Positions 27,336 to 37,010 of a stretch of 64,000 bases of DNA are shown here, in pieces (position 1 is the stretch's first letter; every line of letters starts with the position of its first letter). Below the pieces are notes generated by a model, which made no database searches, was not told where the DNA came from, and saw nothing but the letters and a program-made list of their open reading frames with translations. This DNA comes from JAYZBC01 sp036339375 (GTDB lineage: Bacteria > Pseudomonadota > Alphaproteobacteria > MPNO01 > UBA2964), in the NCBI GenBank assembly GCA_036339375.1, contig JAYZBC010000078.1, forward strand, positions 3,091 to 67,090, written 5' to 3'. A program made the translations under genes and the position numbers.

Positions 27336-27863
27336 GTGATTTATTCTTTAGGTTTGAGGACAATAGAAACTGAAAGCAATCAGTTTTATGTTGCGCCGAG
27401 TGCTAATTTGATTGGCAATGTGCGGCTTGGTAATCACGCAAGTATTTGGTGGAATGCGGTCTTACGTGCTGATAATGAACCCATTACGATAGGTAAACAA
27501 ACCAATGTTCAAGACGGTTGCATCCTCCACACAGATCCTGGATTCCCAATTGAAATTGGTGCCAACGTATCAATAGGGCATTTGTGTATGTTGCATGGTT
27601 GTGTTATTGGCGATGGTAGCCTCGTTGGCATTGGAAGTATTATCTTAAACGGGGCTAAAGTTGGGAAAAACTGTTTGATAGGAGCCAATTCTTTAATCAC
27701 AGAGGGTAAAATAATACCAGAAAACTCCTTAATCATGGGCTCTCCCGGCAAGGTTATTCGTCAGGTCAATGATAACGACCTCAGCCAAATGAGACACAAT
27801 GTTCGAAGTTATGTAAAACGCTCAAAATTATATCATGAGACTTTAAAACCATCCAAAATATGA
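27336..27863 (+). CDS. Gamma-carbonic anhydrase-like hexapeptide-repeat protein
   Basis: A 175-residue left-handed beta-helix protein. Hexapeptide repeats run from about residue 25 to 150. The three metal-binding histidines of gamma-carbonic anhydrases are present at H65 (ILHTD), H82 and H87 (GHLCMLHG). GTG at 27336, 8 nt after the beta subunit stop, is the start. Its place between oxygenase and amidohydrolase genes suggests a hydratase or CoA-linked accessory role rather than CO2 hydration, which is inference. Confidence 0.88.
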   Translation: MIYSLGLRTIETESNQFYVAPSANLIGNVRLGNHASIWWNAVLRADNEPITIGKQTNVQDGCILHTDPGFPIEIGANVSIGHLCMLHGCVIGDGSLVGIGSIILNGAKVGKNCLIGANSLITEGKIIPENSLIMGSPGKVIRQVNDNDLSQMRHNVRSYVKRSKLYHETLKPSKI

Positions 27864-27891
27864 TAAAACCTGCACTCAAGGATATTCCATC

Positions 27892-28920
27892 ATGACCATA
27901 GATGCCCACGCCCATTGGCGCCCACCGGCACTCATTGAAGCACTGAGAGAAAGAAGACAAAAACCCCATATTCGGGAAAATAATTCGGGTGTGGATGTCT
28001 TGCTGGATGGAACTCGAGAAATACCCATAACAGAAGCCTTTGATGATATTGACATTCGACTCGCTGAAATGGACAAACATAGTATCAGCACCGGAATTTT
28101 ATCTCTTTTAAGTGCTTTTACCTGGATTGAAAGATTGCCGCTAGATTCATCAATTCCCCTGGCAGAGTTATACAACAACGGCATGTCAGAAATTTGCAAA
28201 AGTCATGAAGGGCGTTTTGCTGCCTTTGCGTCTTTACCATTAGCCAATTTTAGTGCCGCTGCTTTGGAATTTGAACGTGCCCTTGGGCTTCCGGGCATCG
28301 TAGGTGCTCAAGTTCCAGGCAATGCTTTTCTTACCCTCAATGATGCAAACCAATTTAGCCCGATACTAGAAGTTGCCAACAAACATCGAGCAGTCATTTT
28401 TATTCATTTTGGTCCACGTCCTGGAGATAATTGGCCAAGGGTCCCTAAAAATACAGACAATTTACGTCGTCGAATTGGAACCCTTGATATGCAAGCAAGT
28501 TTGTCTTCCAACATGGTGACATTATGTATGACAGATTTCCTTAAACCCTACCCAAATGCCAAAATATTGATACACAATCTTGGTGGAAATATCCCATATG
28601 AAGTTGAACGAATGGATCACCGATCCCTTCTCGATACGCCAGAAGAGCTCCTTCCATCAAAACGTTTTTTTGAATCCAAAGTTTTTGTCGATTGTAATTC
28701 TCTAGGGCCCCGAGCAATTGAAGCAGGAGTTCGAGCCTATGGTGAAGACAGAATAGTATTTGGTACAGACGGGACGGAATTTGGTAGTGAATGGTCTAAT
28801 AAAGCCGTTACAGATGCAAACATCGGGGATGTGGCTCGTTATAAAATTTTGCACCAAAATGCAGAAAATATGATTGGTGATTTGGTCCAATTAACCAGCC
28901 CCGCAGAAGCAGCTGAATAA
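27892..28920 (+). CDS. Amidohydrolase family protein (ACMSD-like decarboxylase type)
   Basis: A 342-residue amidohydrolase_2 protein. The metal-binding His6-x-His8 (DAHAHW) opens the barrel and FGTDGTEFG near residue 285 supplies the late Asp. The family includes aminocarboxymuconate-semialdehyde decarboxylase and gamma-resorcylate decarboxylase, which act on aromatic carboxylates or ring-cleavage products; this fits an operon with a Rieske dioxygenase. AAGGA lies 9 nt upstream. It ends 8 nt from the convergent trmJ-like stop. Confidence 0.88.
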   Translation: MTIDAHAHWRPPALIEALRERRQKPHIRENNSGVDVLLDGTREIPITEAFDDIDIRLAEMDKHSISTGILSLLSAFTWIERLPLDSSIPLAELYNNGMSEICKSHEGRFAAFASLPLANFSAAALEFERALGLPGIVGAQVPGNAFLTLNDANQFSPILEVANKHRAVIFIHFGPRPGDNWPRVPKNTDNLRRRIGTLDMQASLSSNMVTLCMTDFLKPYPNAKILIHNLGGNIPYEVERMDHRSLLDTPEELLPSKRFFESKVFVDCNSLGPRAIEAGVRAYGEDRIVFGTDGTEFGSEWSNKAVTDANIGDVARYKILHQNAENMIGDLVQLTSPAEAAE

Positions 28921-28928
28921 ACTTTAAG

Positions 28929-29717
28929 TCAGTCCAACTGTTTGTTTTCCTTTGAGAGTGCGGCAATTATACCTCGGAGGGTCCTCACTTCTTGATCAGT
29001 TAATTTGGCCCGGTTAAAAATATTGCGGATGTTACGTACCATCCTTGGCCGTTTTTCCTGTACACGGAGAAAGCCACTATCGTCTAATTCGTTTTCCAAA
29101 TGATTGTAAAAAGCAATAATATCCTCCTGGCTGGCTGGAACTGCACCATACCCTTTTCTGCGGATTGTCTTTGGAAGCGATAAAGGAGCTGCTGTATACC
29201 ATTCATAACCAACCAACAAGACAGACTGTGCAAGATTTAAGGAAGAAAACGAAGGGTTTGTTGGTAATGTTACCAAGGTGTCAGCTAAAGCGATTTCATC
29301 ATTGTGTAAACCCGACCGCTCGGCACCAAACAAAACTCCACACTTTTCACCATTTAATATCGCCTTTCTCATTGTTAATGCCCAATCCCTTGGGCCTGCG
29401 ACCTTTTTTATCATATCCCGTAAACGCGCTGTCGTCGCGCCAACGCGATGAAGATCAGAAATTGCCTCTTCCGTTTTCGCAAACTTTTTCGCATTTTTAA
29501 TTACCGTGTGAGCACCGGAGGAAGCATTAATGGCTTTAGAACTCTCCCATTTACATTTTGGACGGACGAGTCTTAATTCCGTGAGACCAAAGTTCATCAT
29601 GGCCCTTGCTACCATTCCGACATTCTCAGCCAATGAGGTTTCCACCAAAATGACTACTGGACCGTTAGTAGAAGTGTCCTTATGTGCATCGCGTTTGGTC
29701 GGTTTACAATCAACCAT
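28929..29717 (-). CDS. RNA methyltransferase, TrmJ/LasT family (SPOUT)
   Basis: A 262-residue SpoU-type methyltransferase. VILVETSLAENVGMVARAM near residue 22 and LTLPTNP-SSLNLAQSVLLVGYE near residue 150 form the knotted SAM site. TrmJ 2'-O-methylates position 32 of certain tRNAs; that activity is the likeliest for this family. GGGAGGG lies 4 nt before the ATG. It is last of the nadE-cysS-cimA-trmJ run. Confidence 0.88.
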   Translation of the reverse strand: MVDCKPTKRDAHKDTSTNGPVVILVETSLAENVGMVARAMMNFGLTELRLVRPKCKWESSKAINASSGAHTVIKNAKKFAKTEEAISDLHRVGATTARLRDMIKKVAGPRDWALTMRKAILNGEKCGVLFGAERSGLHNDEIALADTLVTLPTNPSFSSLNLAQSVLLVGYEWYTAAPLSLPKTIRRKGYGAVPASQEDIIAFYNHLENELDDSGFLRVQEKRPRMVRNIRNIFNRAKLTDQEVRTLRGIIAALSKENKQLD

Positions 29718-29754
29718 TTACCCTCCCAGCCCAGCGAACATCTGATTTTTACTG

Positions 29755-31350
29755 CTAAGCGCAATCCACTCCATCTCGATAGAGCTTGTAAGTTATGGCG
29801 TCGTGTAGAGCATTGTAGGAAGCATCGATGACATTGGCAGAGACCCCCACCGTTGACCACCGTTCGCCGTTATCATCAACACTTTCAATCATCACTCGAG
29901 TAATGGCTTCTGTGCCGGCGTTTGATGAAATAATTCTTACTTTATAATCTGTCAGTTTCATATCCGCTAGTTGAGGGTAAGCGGAATTTAAAGCCTTTCT
30001 TAATGCATTATCTAACGCGTTAACGGGCCCGTTACCCTCTGCAACTGTCATGAAAGTATTGTCTCCAATTTTGATTTTAATAGTGGCTTCAGAAAGTGTT
30101 ATAAGTTCTCCTTTAGCATTCCAACGCCGTTCATCCATTACTCGGAAGCTTTGAAGGAGAAAATAATCTGGAACAAAATCAAGCGCCCGTCGTGCCAAAA
30201 GTTCAAAACTTGCCTCCGCTCCATCGTAGGCGTAACCATCATGTTCACGTTGTTTGACTTCTTCTAAAAGGCCTGAGACTTTTTTATCTTCAGCTTCGAC
30301 ATTAATTCCAATTTCCCGAAAACGGGCTAAAACATTAGATCGTCCAGCTTGATCAGAAACCACAACATTACGCTGATTCCCAACTTTTTCAGGTGCAATA
30401 TGCTCATAAGTCTTTGGATCTTTTTCAATTGCGGATACGTGGAGACCACCCTTGTGCGCGAACGCACGGTCACCGACATAAGGAGCACTTGAATCCGGAG
30501 TTCGATTTAGGCGATCATCCAAAAATCTGGAAAGGCGGGTTAATCGACCAAAATCTTGGTCTTCCATGCTTAATTTATAACCCATCTTTAAAGCCAACGA
30601 AGGTATCAGGGTTATTAGGTTCGCGTTGCCACATCGTTCGCCGAGACCATTTAGGGTTCCCTGTACCTGACGAACACCAGCTCTAACTGCTGCGAGAGAA
30701 TTCGACACAGCATTACCTGTGTCATCATGGCAATGAATACCGAGATTTTCACCGGGAACATGGGAAATAACCTTTTCAATAATTCCTTCTATTTCCTCGG
30801 GCAAGGTACCTCCATTGGTGTCACACAGGACAACCCAGCGTGCCCCCGCTTCATAAGCTGCCTTTACGCAGCTTACAGCAAAATCAGAATTTGATTTATA
30901 ACCATCAAAAAAATGTTCAGCATCAAAAACGACCTCTTTTACTCGTGAATTTGCAATGGCAACACTGTCTTTTATCATTGCAATGTTTTCTTCAAGTTCT
31001 ACACCCAATGCCACTTTTGCATGAAAATCCCAAGTCTTTCCGACGAGACACACAACTTCTGTTTTGGCGTTAAACACAGCGGTTAAACCAGGATCGTTTT
31101 CAGCGCTACGACCTAAACGACGGGTCATTCCAAAAGCACATAATTTTGCTCTTGAAAATGTGGGAGGCATTGCAAAAAAACTATCGTCAGTTGGATTTGC
31201 GCCTGGCCAGCCTCCTTCAACGTAGTCAATCCCTATTTGATCAAGTTCTGCAGCGATTGCTAATTTATCCGCTTGCGAAAAATCGACACCCTTTGTCTGG
31301 GCACCATCCCTCAAAGTAGAATCATAAATATAAACGCGTTTTTCACTCAT
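29755..31350 (-). CDS. cimA: (R)-citramalate synthase
   Basis: A 531-residue member of the DRE-TIM lyase family. It begins with IYDSTLRDGAQTKGVDFS, and LGIHCHDDTGNAV near residue 200 holds metal-binding His residues. Its length and the C-terminal LeuA-type allosteric domain fit CimA, which condenses pyruvate and acetyl-CoA to citramalate for isoleucine synthesis; homocitrate or isopropylmalate synthase is less likely given the TKGVDFS N-terminus. It follows cysS by 13 nt. Confidence 0.92.
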   Translation of the reverse strand: MSEKRVYIYDSTLRDGAQTKGVDFSQADKLAIAAELDQIGIDYVEGGWPGANPTDDSFFAMPPTFSRAKLCAFGMTRRLGRSAENDPGLTAVFNAKTEVVCLVGKTWDFHAKVALGVELEENIAMIKDSVAIANSRVKEVVFDAEHFFDGYKSNSDFAVSCVKAAYEAGARWVVLCDTNGGTLPEEIEGIIEKVISHVPGENLGIHCHDDTGNAVSNSLAAVRAGVRQVQGTLNGLGERCGNANLITLIPSLALKMGYKLSMEDQDFGRLTRLSRFLDDRLNRTPDSSAPYVGDRAFAHKGGLHVSAIEKDPKTYEHIAPEKVGNQRNVVVSDQAGRSNVLARFREIGINVEAEDKKVSGLLEEVKQREHDGYAYDGAEASFELLARRALDFVPDYFLLQSFRVMDERRWNAKGELITLSEATIKIKIGDNTFMTVAEGNGPVNALDNALRKALNSAYPQLADMKLTDYKVRIISSNAGTEAITRVMIESVDDNGERWSTVGVSANVIDASYNALHDAITYKLYRDGVDCA

Positions 31351-31363
31351 TTAATTTCATTTG

Positions 31364-32725
31364 TTAAGTACGTTTCCAATTTGTTCCAGCCGCACCATCT
31401 TCTAAAACAATCCCAGCAGCTGCCAGCTTATCACGAATATTATCACTTTGGACAAAGTCCTTAGCAGCCCGTGCCTCAGCCCTTTGTTGGATTAGTTTTT
31501 CTATTTGTGCTTGTTCGAGTTCGTTTGCTTTACCTTTAAACCAAATTTCTGGATCCTGTTGTAACAAACCAAGCAACGAACCTCCCGAAAGAAGGGCGCT
31601 TTTTACCTCAGGCTCTTGCGGGAGTTTGTTTAATTGGGAAGCAAGCCCATGAAGCTCTGCTATAGCTTTTGGGGTATTAAGATCATCTTCCAAAGCGGAA
31701 CGTACAGATTTTGCTTCTTGTCTAGAATTAGGTTCAGTATCTGATGCAACACGCAGTGCGTTGTATAACCGATCTAAAGAATTTTTTGCCTCTTCAATCG
31801 CTTTTAAGCTGAAATCAAGTGGTTGCCTATAATGCGCCTGCAACAAAGAATAACGGATCACTTCTCCCGTTGTCCTCTCCAACAGCTCGTTTACGGTGTA
31901 AAAGTTTCCCAATGATTTGGACATCTTTTCACCATCAACTGTTAAATAACCATTGTGCATCCAATACCTGACAAATGGTTTACCACCGTGGCTGCAAACA
32001 GATTGAGCGATTTCATTTTCGTGGTGCGGAAATATCAAATCTTGGCCACCACCGTGAATGTCAAATGTAATACCCAAATGAGCTTCGCTCATAGCGGAAC
32101 ATTCCAAGTGCCAACCCGGCCGCCCACGGCCCCACGGGCTTTCCCATCCCGGTTGCTCAGGAGTTGAGGGTTTCCATAAAACAAAATCGGTAGGGTTCTT
32201 TTTATACGGCGCTACCTCTACTCGAGCCCCCACAATCAGCTCTTCGGGAGAGTGACCAGAAAGTTTACCATAATCTGCCATAGACCCCACATCAAATAGG
32301 ACATGTTGTTCCACCGCATACGCGTGTCCTTTTTTAATTAGGTTTTCAATCATGGATAACATTTGAGCAATATGTTCAGTCGCTAGCGGTTCGACGTCAG
32401 GTAGCAGAGAACCAAGTGCCAACATGTCTTTTTTAAACACTTCTAAATAACGTGATGTCAGAGTTTTAATTTCCTCGCCAGACTGACGCGAAGCCTCCAG
32501 AATTTTATCATCTATATCTGTAATATTTCTAACGTAAGTTACCCGTGGGTAAATTGTTTTCAGGAGACGATATAAAACATCGAAGACCACCACAGGCCTT
32601 GCATTCCCTATATGCGCGTAGTCGTAAACTGTTGGCCCACAAACATACATTTTGACATGACTTGGATCGACAGGAATAAAGTTTTCCTTAGCCCGTGAAA
32701 ACGTGTTCGTAATTTTTAGAGTCAC
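31364..32725 (-). CDS. cysS: Cysteinyl-tRNA synthetase
   Basis: A 453-residue class I aminoacyl-tRNA synthetase charging tRNA-Cys. YAHIGNARP is the HIGH motif, MYVCGPTVYD supplies the zinc-binding Cys and VDGEKMSKSLGN is the KMSKS loop. The start is GTG at 32725, one base after the nadE stop, so translation is likely coupled. The canonical N-terminus (MTLKITNTFSRAKE) supports it. Confidence 0.97.
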   Translation of the reverse strand: MTLKITNTFSRAKENFIPVDPSHVKMYVCGPTVYDYAHIGNARPVVVFDVLYRLLKTIYPRVTYVRNITDIDDKILEASRQSGEEIKTLTSRYLEVFKKDMLALGSLLPDVEPLATEHIAQMLSMIENLIKKGHAYAVEQHVLFDVGSMADYGKLSGHSPEELIVGARVEVAPYKKNPTDFVLWKPSTPEQPGWESPWGRGRPGWHLECSAMSEAHLGITFDIHGGGQDLIFPHHENEIAQSVCSHGGKPFVRYWMHNGYLTVDGEKMSKSLGNFYTVNELLERTTGEVIRYSLLQAHYRQPLDFSLKAIEEAKNSLDRLYNALRVASDTEPNSRQEAKSVRSALEDDLNTPKAIAELHGLASQLNKLPQEPEVKSALLSGGSLLGLLQQDPEIWFKGKANELEQAQIEKLIQQRAEARAAKDFVQSDNIRDKLAAAGIVLEDGAAGTNWKRT

Positions 32726-32726
32726 C

Positions 32727-34385
32727 TTAAAGCTCTCGAAAGGCGTCGGTTATTGGATAGCGCCGGTCACGTCCAAATGAACGCTGGGTAATTTTGACTC
32801 CTGGTGGAGCCTGACGACGCTTATATTCGGCCAACAAAAGCAGGCGCCAAATACGCTCCACTAAATCTTTTTTGTGACCAGCCGCAGTGGTTTCAATAAC
32901 ACCGAAATCTTTTTCAATTAAGCATTGTAGGACAGAGTCGAGTTCTTCGTAAGGTGGTAAAGTATCCTGATCCTTTTGATTTGGTTTGAGCTCAGCCGTT
33001 GGTGGCTTGGTTATGATACGTTCGGGAATAACCATCCCCGCTGGGCCTTTAGCGCCCATCGGGGGATTTGAATTCCGCCACCGCGAAAGAGAAAAAACTT
33101 TCATCTTGTATACATCTTTTAAAACTGAAAACCCTCCGCACATATCACCATAAAGAGTGGCATATCCTACTGACATTTCGGATTTATTACCGGTAGAAAC
33201 CACCATAGACCCAGTTTTATTTGATAACCCCATCAATGTAATGCCACGTGCCCGAGCTTGAATATTTTCTTCGGTAGTATCAGGATTTGTGCCATTAAAT
33301 AATGGCTTTAGCATCGTATCAAAGGCCTCCATAGCGGGCTTAATATCAACCGAATGGTATTTTACACCAAGAGCCCGCGCTGCATCAGCTGCATCCTCGA
33401 GGCTTTCATTTGAAGTATAGGGTGAAGGCATCATTACGCAAACAACCCTCTCAGCCCCTAACGCATCAACGGCGACGGCAGCTGTTAAGGCAGAATCTAT
33501 TCCACCAGAAAGCCCAATTAAAACACCAGGAAAATGATTTTTCTCAACATAATCCCGCAAACCGAGCATCATCGCGGAATAAATACTAGAAAGACTTTCC
33601 TCAGGGGCGTTTGCCTCTCCTTGCGCACATTGCCATTCCTCTCCATCACGATACCAATCACAAACCAAATTCGCAGAAATCCAATCAGCGCATCGCACCT
33701 TCAGTGTCCTGTCTGAATTCAGAACAAAAGAACCTCCATCAAAAACAAGTTCATCCTGTCCTCCAACCTGATTTACATAAATTATAGGTAGCCCTGTCTC
33801 CCCCACTCTTGCAACGGCAAGATTGAGACGCTCCTCCCATTTGTCTAATGAATATGGAGATCCATTTAAAACAACCAAAATTTCAGCACCTGATTCTTTC
33901 AAACATTCAGACACCTCTTCATCCCACATATCCTCGCAAATCATCACACCGAGACGCACGTCTCTGAAATTTATTGGTCCTGGTAAAGGCCCGGGAACAA
34001 AAACCCGTTTTTCATCAAATACACCGTAGTTGGGCAGGTCATGTTTCTTTCGAACTGCAGCTACTTTACCTTCATCTAATAAAAGTGCCGCATTGTAGAC
34101 ATGATTATTTTCTACCCAGAGGGAACCGATAAGAAGTGCCGGTCCACCATCCTTTGTTTCTGCGGCCAACGCCTCAATTGCACTCATACATGATTTCTGA
34201 AAAGCGGGCCGAACCACAAGATCTTCGGGCGGGTAACCGGGAATAATTAGTTCACTAGCGACAACCAAATCCGCTCCTAATTTTGCAGCTTCCTTTCTTG
34301 CTGCGCTCACCAGACCAGCGTTCCCACCAACATTTCCAACGGTAGGATTTAACTGTGCTAGAACTATTGTTAGTTTATCTGTCAT
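32727..34385 (-). CDS. nadE: Glutamine-dependent NAD+ synthetase
   Basis: A 552-residue two-domain enzyme making NAD from deamido-NAD. The N-terminal nitrilase-like glutaminase contains the catalytic Cys in VMICEDMWDE near residue 148 and the Glu and Lys partners upstream. The C-terminal synthetase has the PP-loop LIGLSGGIDSA near residue 290. Upstream gene of the nadE-cysS-cimA-trmJ series. No anomaly is seen. Confidence 0.97.
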   Translation of the reverse strand: MTDKLTIVLAQLNPTVGNVGGNAGLVSAARKEAAKLGADLVVASELIIPGYPPEDLVVRPAFQKSCMSAIEALAAETKDGGPALLIGSLWVENNHVYNAALLLDEGKVAAVRKKHDLPNYGVFDEKRVFVPGPLPGPINFRDVRLGVMICEDMWDEEVSECLKESGAEILVVLNGSPYSLDKWEERLNLAVARVGETGLPIIYVNQVGGQDELVFDGGSFVLNSDRTLKVRCADWISANLVCDWYRDGEEWQCAQGEANAPEESLSSIYSAMMLGLRDYVEKNHFPGVLIGLSGGIDSALTAAVAVDALGAERVVCVMMPSPYTSNESLEDAADAARALGVKYHSVDIKPAMEAFDTMLKPLFNGTNPDTTEENIQARARGITLMGLSNKTGSMVVSTGNKSEMSVGYATLYGDMCGGFSVLKDVYKMKVFSLSRWRNSNPPMGAKGPAGMVIPERIITKPPTAELKPNQKDQDTLPPYEELDSVLQCLIEKDFGVIETTAAGHKKDLVERIWRLLLLAEYKRRQAPPGVKITQRSFGRDRRYPITDAFREL

Positions 34386-34512
34386 ATCTAACAGGCATGC
34401 TTTTAATCATTATTCTAATCTTTGGAATTCTATACCCAATTGAATGAAAACATATGTAAAGACGCCAAAAAACTACGGTGTGCCTGTTATTTTGTCTATT
34501 TATTAGTTCTGC

Positions 34513-35877
34513 TTAACCATTTTTCGATTTTCTTGCGTCCTTGAGCATTTCTGCAATCAGAAAAGCCAATTCAAGAGCCTGGTCCGCGTTTAAACGGGGA
34601 TCACAATGTGTATGGTAGCGATCTGCGAGTGCGGCTTCTGTAATCGCTTGAGCCCCTCCTACGCACTCTGTAACGTCTTGTCCGGTTAGTTCCAAATGGA
34701 TACCCCCTAAATAAGTACCAATGGAGTTATGAATTGCAAAACAGCGTTCAACTTCTTCCCGCATTCGGTCAAAAGGACGCGTTTTATAACCGTTTTGTGA
34801 TTTAATTGTATTCCCATGCATGGGATCACAAGACCAAACAACTGATTTTCCCTCACGTTTAACAGCCTTAATCAAATTAGGTAGTTTCGTTTCAATTTTT
34901 TCGCTGCCCATTCGGGTTATCAAGGTCAAACGCCCGGGCTCATTATCCGGATTGAGAGTGTCAATCACCCTTAATAAAGAATCCTCTTCCGTGGACGGAC
35001 CGACTTTACAACCGACCGGATTTGCAACACCTCGCAAAAACTCAATGTGAGCTTCTTCTGGGTCTCGTGTCCGATCACCAATCCACAGCATATGAGCAGA
35101 CGTGTCATACCAAACACCAGAGGTAGAATCGATACGTGTCATTGCCTCTTCATAATTAGGTAGTAGGGCTTCGTGCGATGTATAAAATTCAGTTTCACGT
35201 ATTTGGGGAGCACTATTAGATGTAAGACCGCATGCAGCCATAAATGCTAAAGAATCATCTAGCCGTTCAGCTAAATCACTGTAACGTTCCCCAGCTGGAC
35301 TATTTTGAACAAACCCCAAAGTCCAACGATTAACTTCATGTAAGTCAGCATAGCCCCCTTGCGCAAACGCTCTAAGCAAGTTCAATGTCGCAGCTGACTG
35401 GTTATAGGATCGGATCATCCGTTCTGGATCTGGAGTGCGAGCTGCTTTTGTGAAATCTATCCCATTTACAGAATCACCCCGATAACTTGGTAACTCAATA
35501 TCCCCTTGTTTTTCAGTGGGCTCACTCCGGGGCTTAGCAAATTGACCAGCTAAGCGGCCCACCTTTACCACAGGGCAGTGGGCGGCAAAGGTAAGAACAA
35601 CAGCCATTTGTAAAATTACTCGAAAAGTGTCTCTAATATTATCAGGGTGAAATTCGGCAAAACTCTCCGCACAATCACCGCCTTGCAAAAGAAATGCATG
35701 ACCTTCTGCTACGTCCGCCAAGGCCGCTTTCAGCGTTCGAGCTTCACCAGCAAAAACAAGAGGTGGAAAACCTTTTAGGGTTTTTTCAACAGCATGTAGG
35801 GCAGTCTCATCAGTATAAACTGGTACCTGTTTAATATTTTTTGATCGCCAACTATCGGGCGTCCATTTCGAAGCCAT
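34513..35877 (-). CDS. 3-deoxy-7-phosphoheptulonate synthase, class II
   Basis: A 454-residue class II (plant-type) DAHP synthase, the first step of the shikimate pathway. LLQGGDCAESFAEF near residue 63 carries the metal-binding Cys; KVGRLAGQFAKPRS and WSCDPMHGNT supply substrate-binding Lys/Arg and the metal His. GGGGAG lies 8 nt before the ATG. It is 127 nt upstream of nadE, probably with its own promoter. Confidence 0.96.
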   Translation of the reverse strand: MASKWTPDSWRSKNIKQVPVYTDETALHAVEKTLKGFPPLVFAGEARTLKAALADVAEGHAFLLQGGDCAESFAEFHPDNIRDTFRVILQMAVVLTFAAHCPVVKVGRLAGQFAKPRSEPTEKQGDIELPSYRGDSVNGIDFTKAARTPDPERMIRSYNQSAATLNLLRAFAQGGYADLHEVNRWTLGFVQNSPAGERYSDLAERLDDSLAFMAACGLTSNSAPQIRETEFYTSHEALLPNYEEAMTRIDSTSGVWYDTSAHMLWIGDRTRDPEEAHIEFLRGVANPVGCKVGPSTEEDSLLRVIDTLNPDNEPGRLTLITRMGSEKIETKLPNLIKAVKREGKSVVWSCDPMHGNTIKSQNGYKTRPFDRMREEVERCFAIHNSIGTYLGGIHLELTGQDVTECVGGAQAITEAALADRYHTHCDPRLNADQALELAFLIAEMLKDARKSKNG

Positions 35878-36224
35878 TAAACTAACTCCCCATCTTTTCC
35901 AAATTCAACCAACCGCAAATTCATCCATTTGTTCCGTTACACTCATTCTTTGTCCAATCAACCTAAGCCAAAAATATAGTAATTTATAATTTGTTTAATT
36001 AAAGATCGCCAGATTTAAGGTACGGAAGGCATGCCTATACGCCCTTTACACACACTTTTCCAGTGAAAGATTAAGAACGTGGGCCAGAAATTTCTGACTT
36101 AACAAAATAAGGAGCCGAGTAAGAATTTATTAATGGAAGGTTTTAGAGACTTAATCTCAAATTTCTTTATTTTCAGGCCTAATGTTGAGAACTTTCAAAA
36201 TCATTAAGCATTTGACTTAATGTA
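35878..36224. other. Intergenic region with no recognised feature
   Basis: About 350 nt between the PPOX gene stop and the class II DAHP synthase start. Its right part must hold the end of the upstream PPOX transcript region and its left part the DAHP synthase promoter. A TATATT-like element on the minus strand near 35976 is the only promoter hint. A 24-codon open frame at 36133-36207 has no nearby ribosome binding site. Confidence 0.2.
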
Positions 36225-36857
36225 TTAATAAAGTTCCATGCGTTTTTTATAGTCCGCGTTGTAACGTTCTACATAATCTTGATCGCCAGAATCCCGAAAA
36301 GCAGCAAAACTGCCAATCGTGGGGAGTTCCTTTTCCCCATTATCAGCCGCCGCTTTCCATAGTTTCGCCCTTACAAAAGCTTTAGGACAATGGTGAAAAG
36401 CCTCTTCAACGGTAACAATGATTACTGAGCGTGGTGTTTTCCCCCCAACCAAAAACCTTTCAAGGAGCGAGGGGTTAACGCTAATTTTTGCGGAACCGTT
36501 AACCCGAAAAGTTGTATCTGAACCAGGTATAAAGAAGATAAGTCCGATTTTGGGGTTAATAATTAAATTTTTCATTCCATCAATGCGGTTATTCCCTGGC
36601 CGGTCAGGGATTAATATAGTTTTATCGTCCAAAATTTGTACGAAACCCGGCGCATCCCCCTTGGGAGAACAATCAATTCCATCCTTATTTGCAGTTGCCA
36701 TAATAAGAAAAGAAGACTGTTCAATAAATTCATAAGCAGGTTGGATCAAAAACTCCTTTTGTTTGGTTATCGTGTTTTCTGTGGGCTCGTCGTAAATTTT
36801 TTTAAGCTCTTCAAGGGTTTTAATCGTATCGAGGGTTGTTAAGTCGATGTAGTCCAT
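36225..36857 (-). CDS. Pyridoxamine 5'-phosphate oxidase-type FMN flavoprotein
   Basis: A 210-residue split-barrel FMN-binding protein. The segment SSFLIMATANKDGIDCSPKGDAPGFV and the later PDRPGNNRIDGMKNLI match the PPOX-type subfamily annotated as MSMEG_1061-like, not vitamin B6 oxidase itself. Likely a flavin-dependent reductase of unknown substrate. The last gene of the leftward catabolic block, 153 nt after the SDR gene. Confidence 0.85.
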   Translation of the reverse strand: MDYIDLTTLDTIKTLEELKKIYDEPTENTITKQKEFLIQPAYEFIEQSSFLIMATANKDGIDCSPKGDAPGFVQILDDKTILIPDRPGNNRIDGMKNLIINPKIGLIFFIPGSDTTFRVNGSAKISVNPSLLERFLVGGKTPRSVIIVTVEEAFHHCPKAFVRAKLWKAAADNGEKELPTIGSFAAFRDSGDQDYVERYNADYKKRMELY

Positions 36858-37010
36858 GATTTATCCCCAAATTTAACGAGATGCGTTACAATTAAAGGCT
36901 ATTTTCTCAAAAACCGCTAGTAGTTTTACCAATACAAATTTTCTTTAAATCCTTTTTAACCTGTTAAGTAAAAAGGCAGCTTTTTTACTCATTCCTTTTT
37001 GTAAAAATTT

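Noticed and set aside
36133..36207. 24-codon frame in the spacer next to the PPOX gene
   Set aside because: AGGAG is too far upstream and the translation is uninformative.
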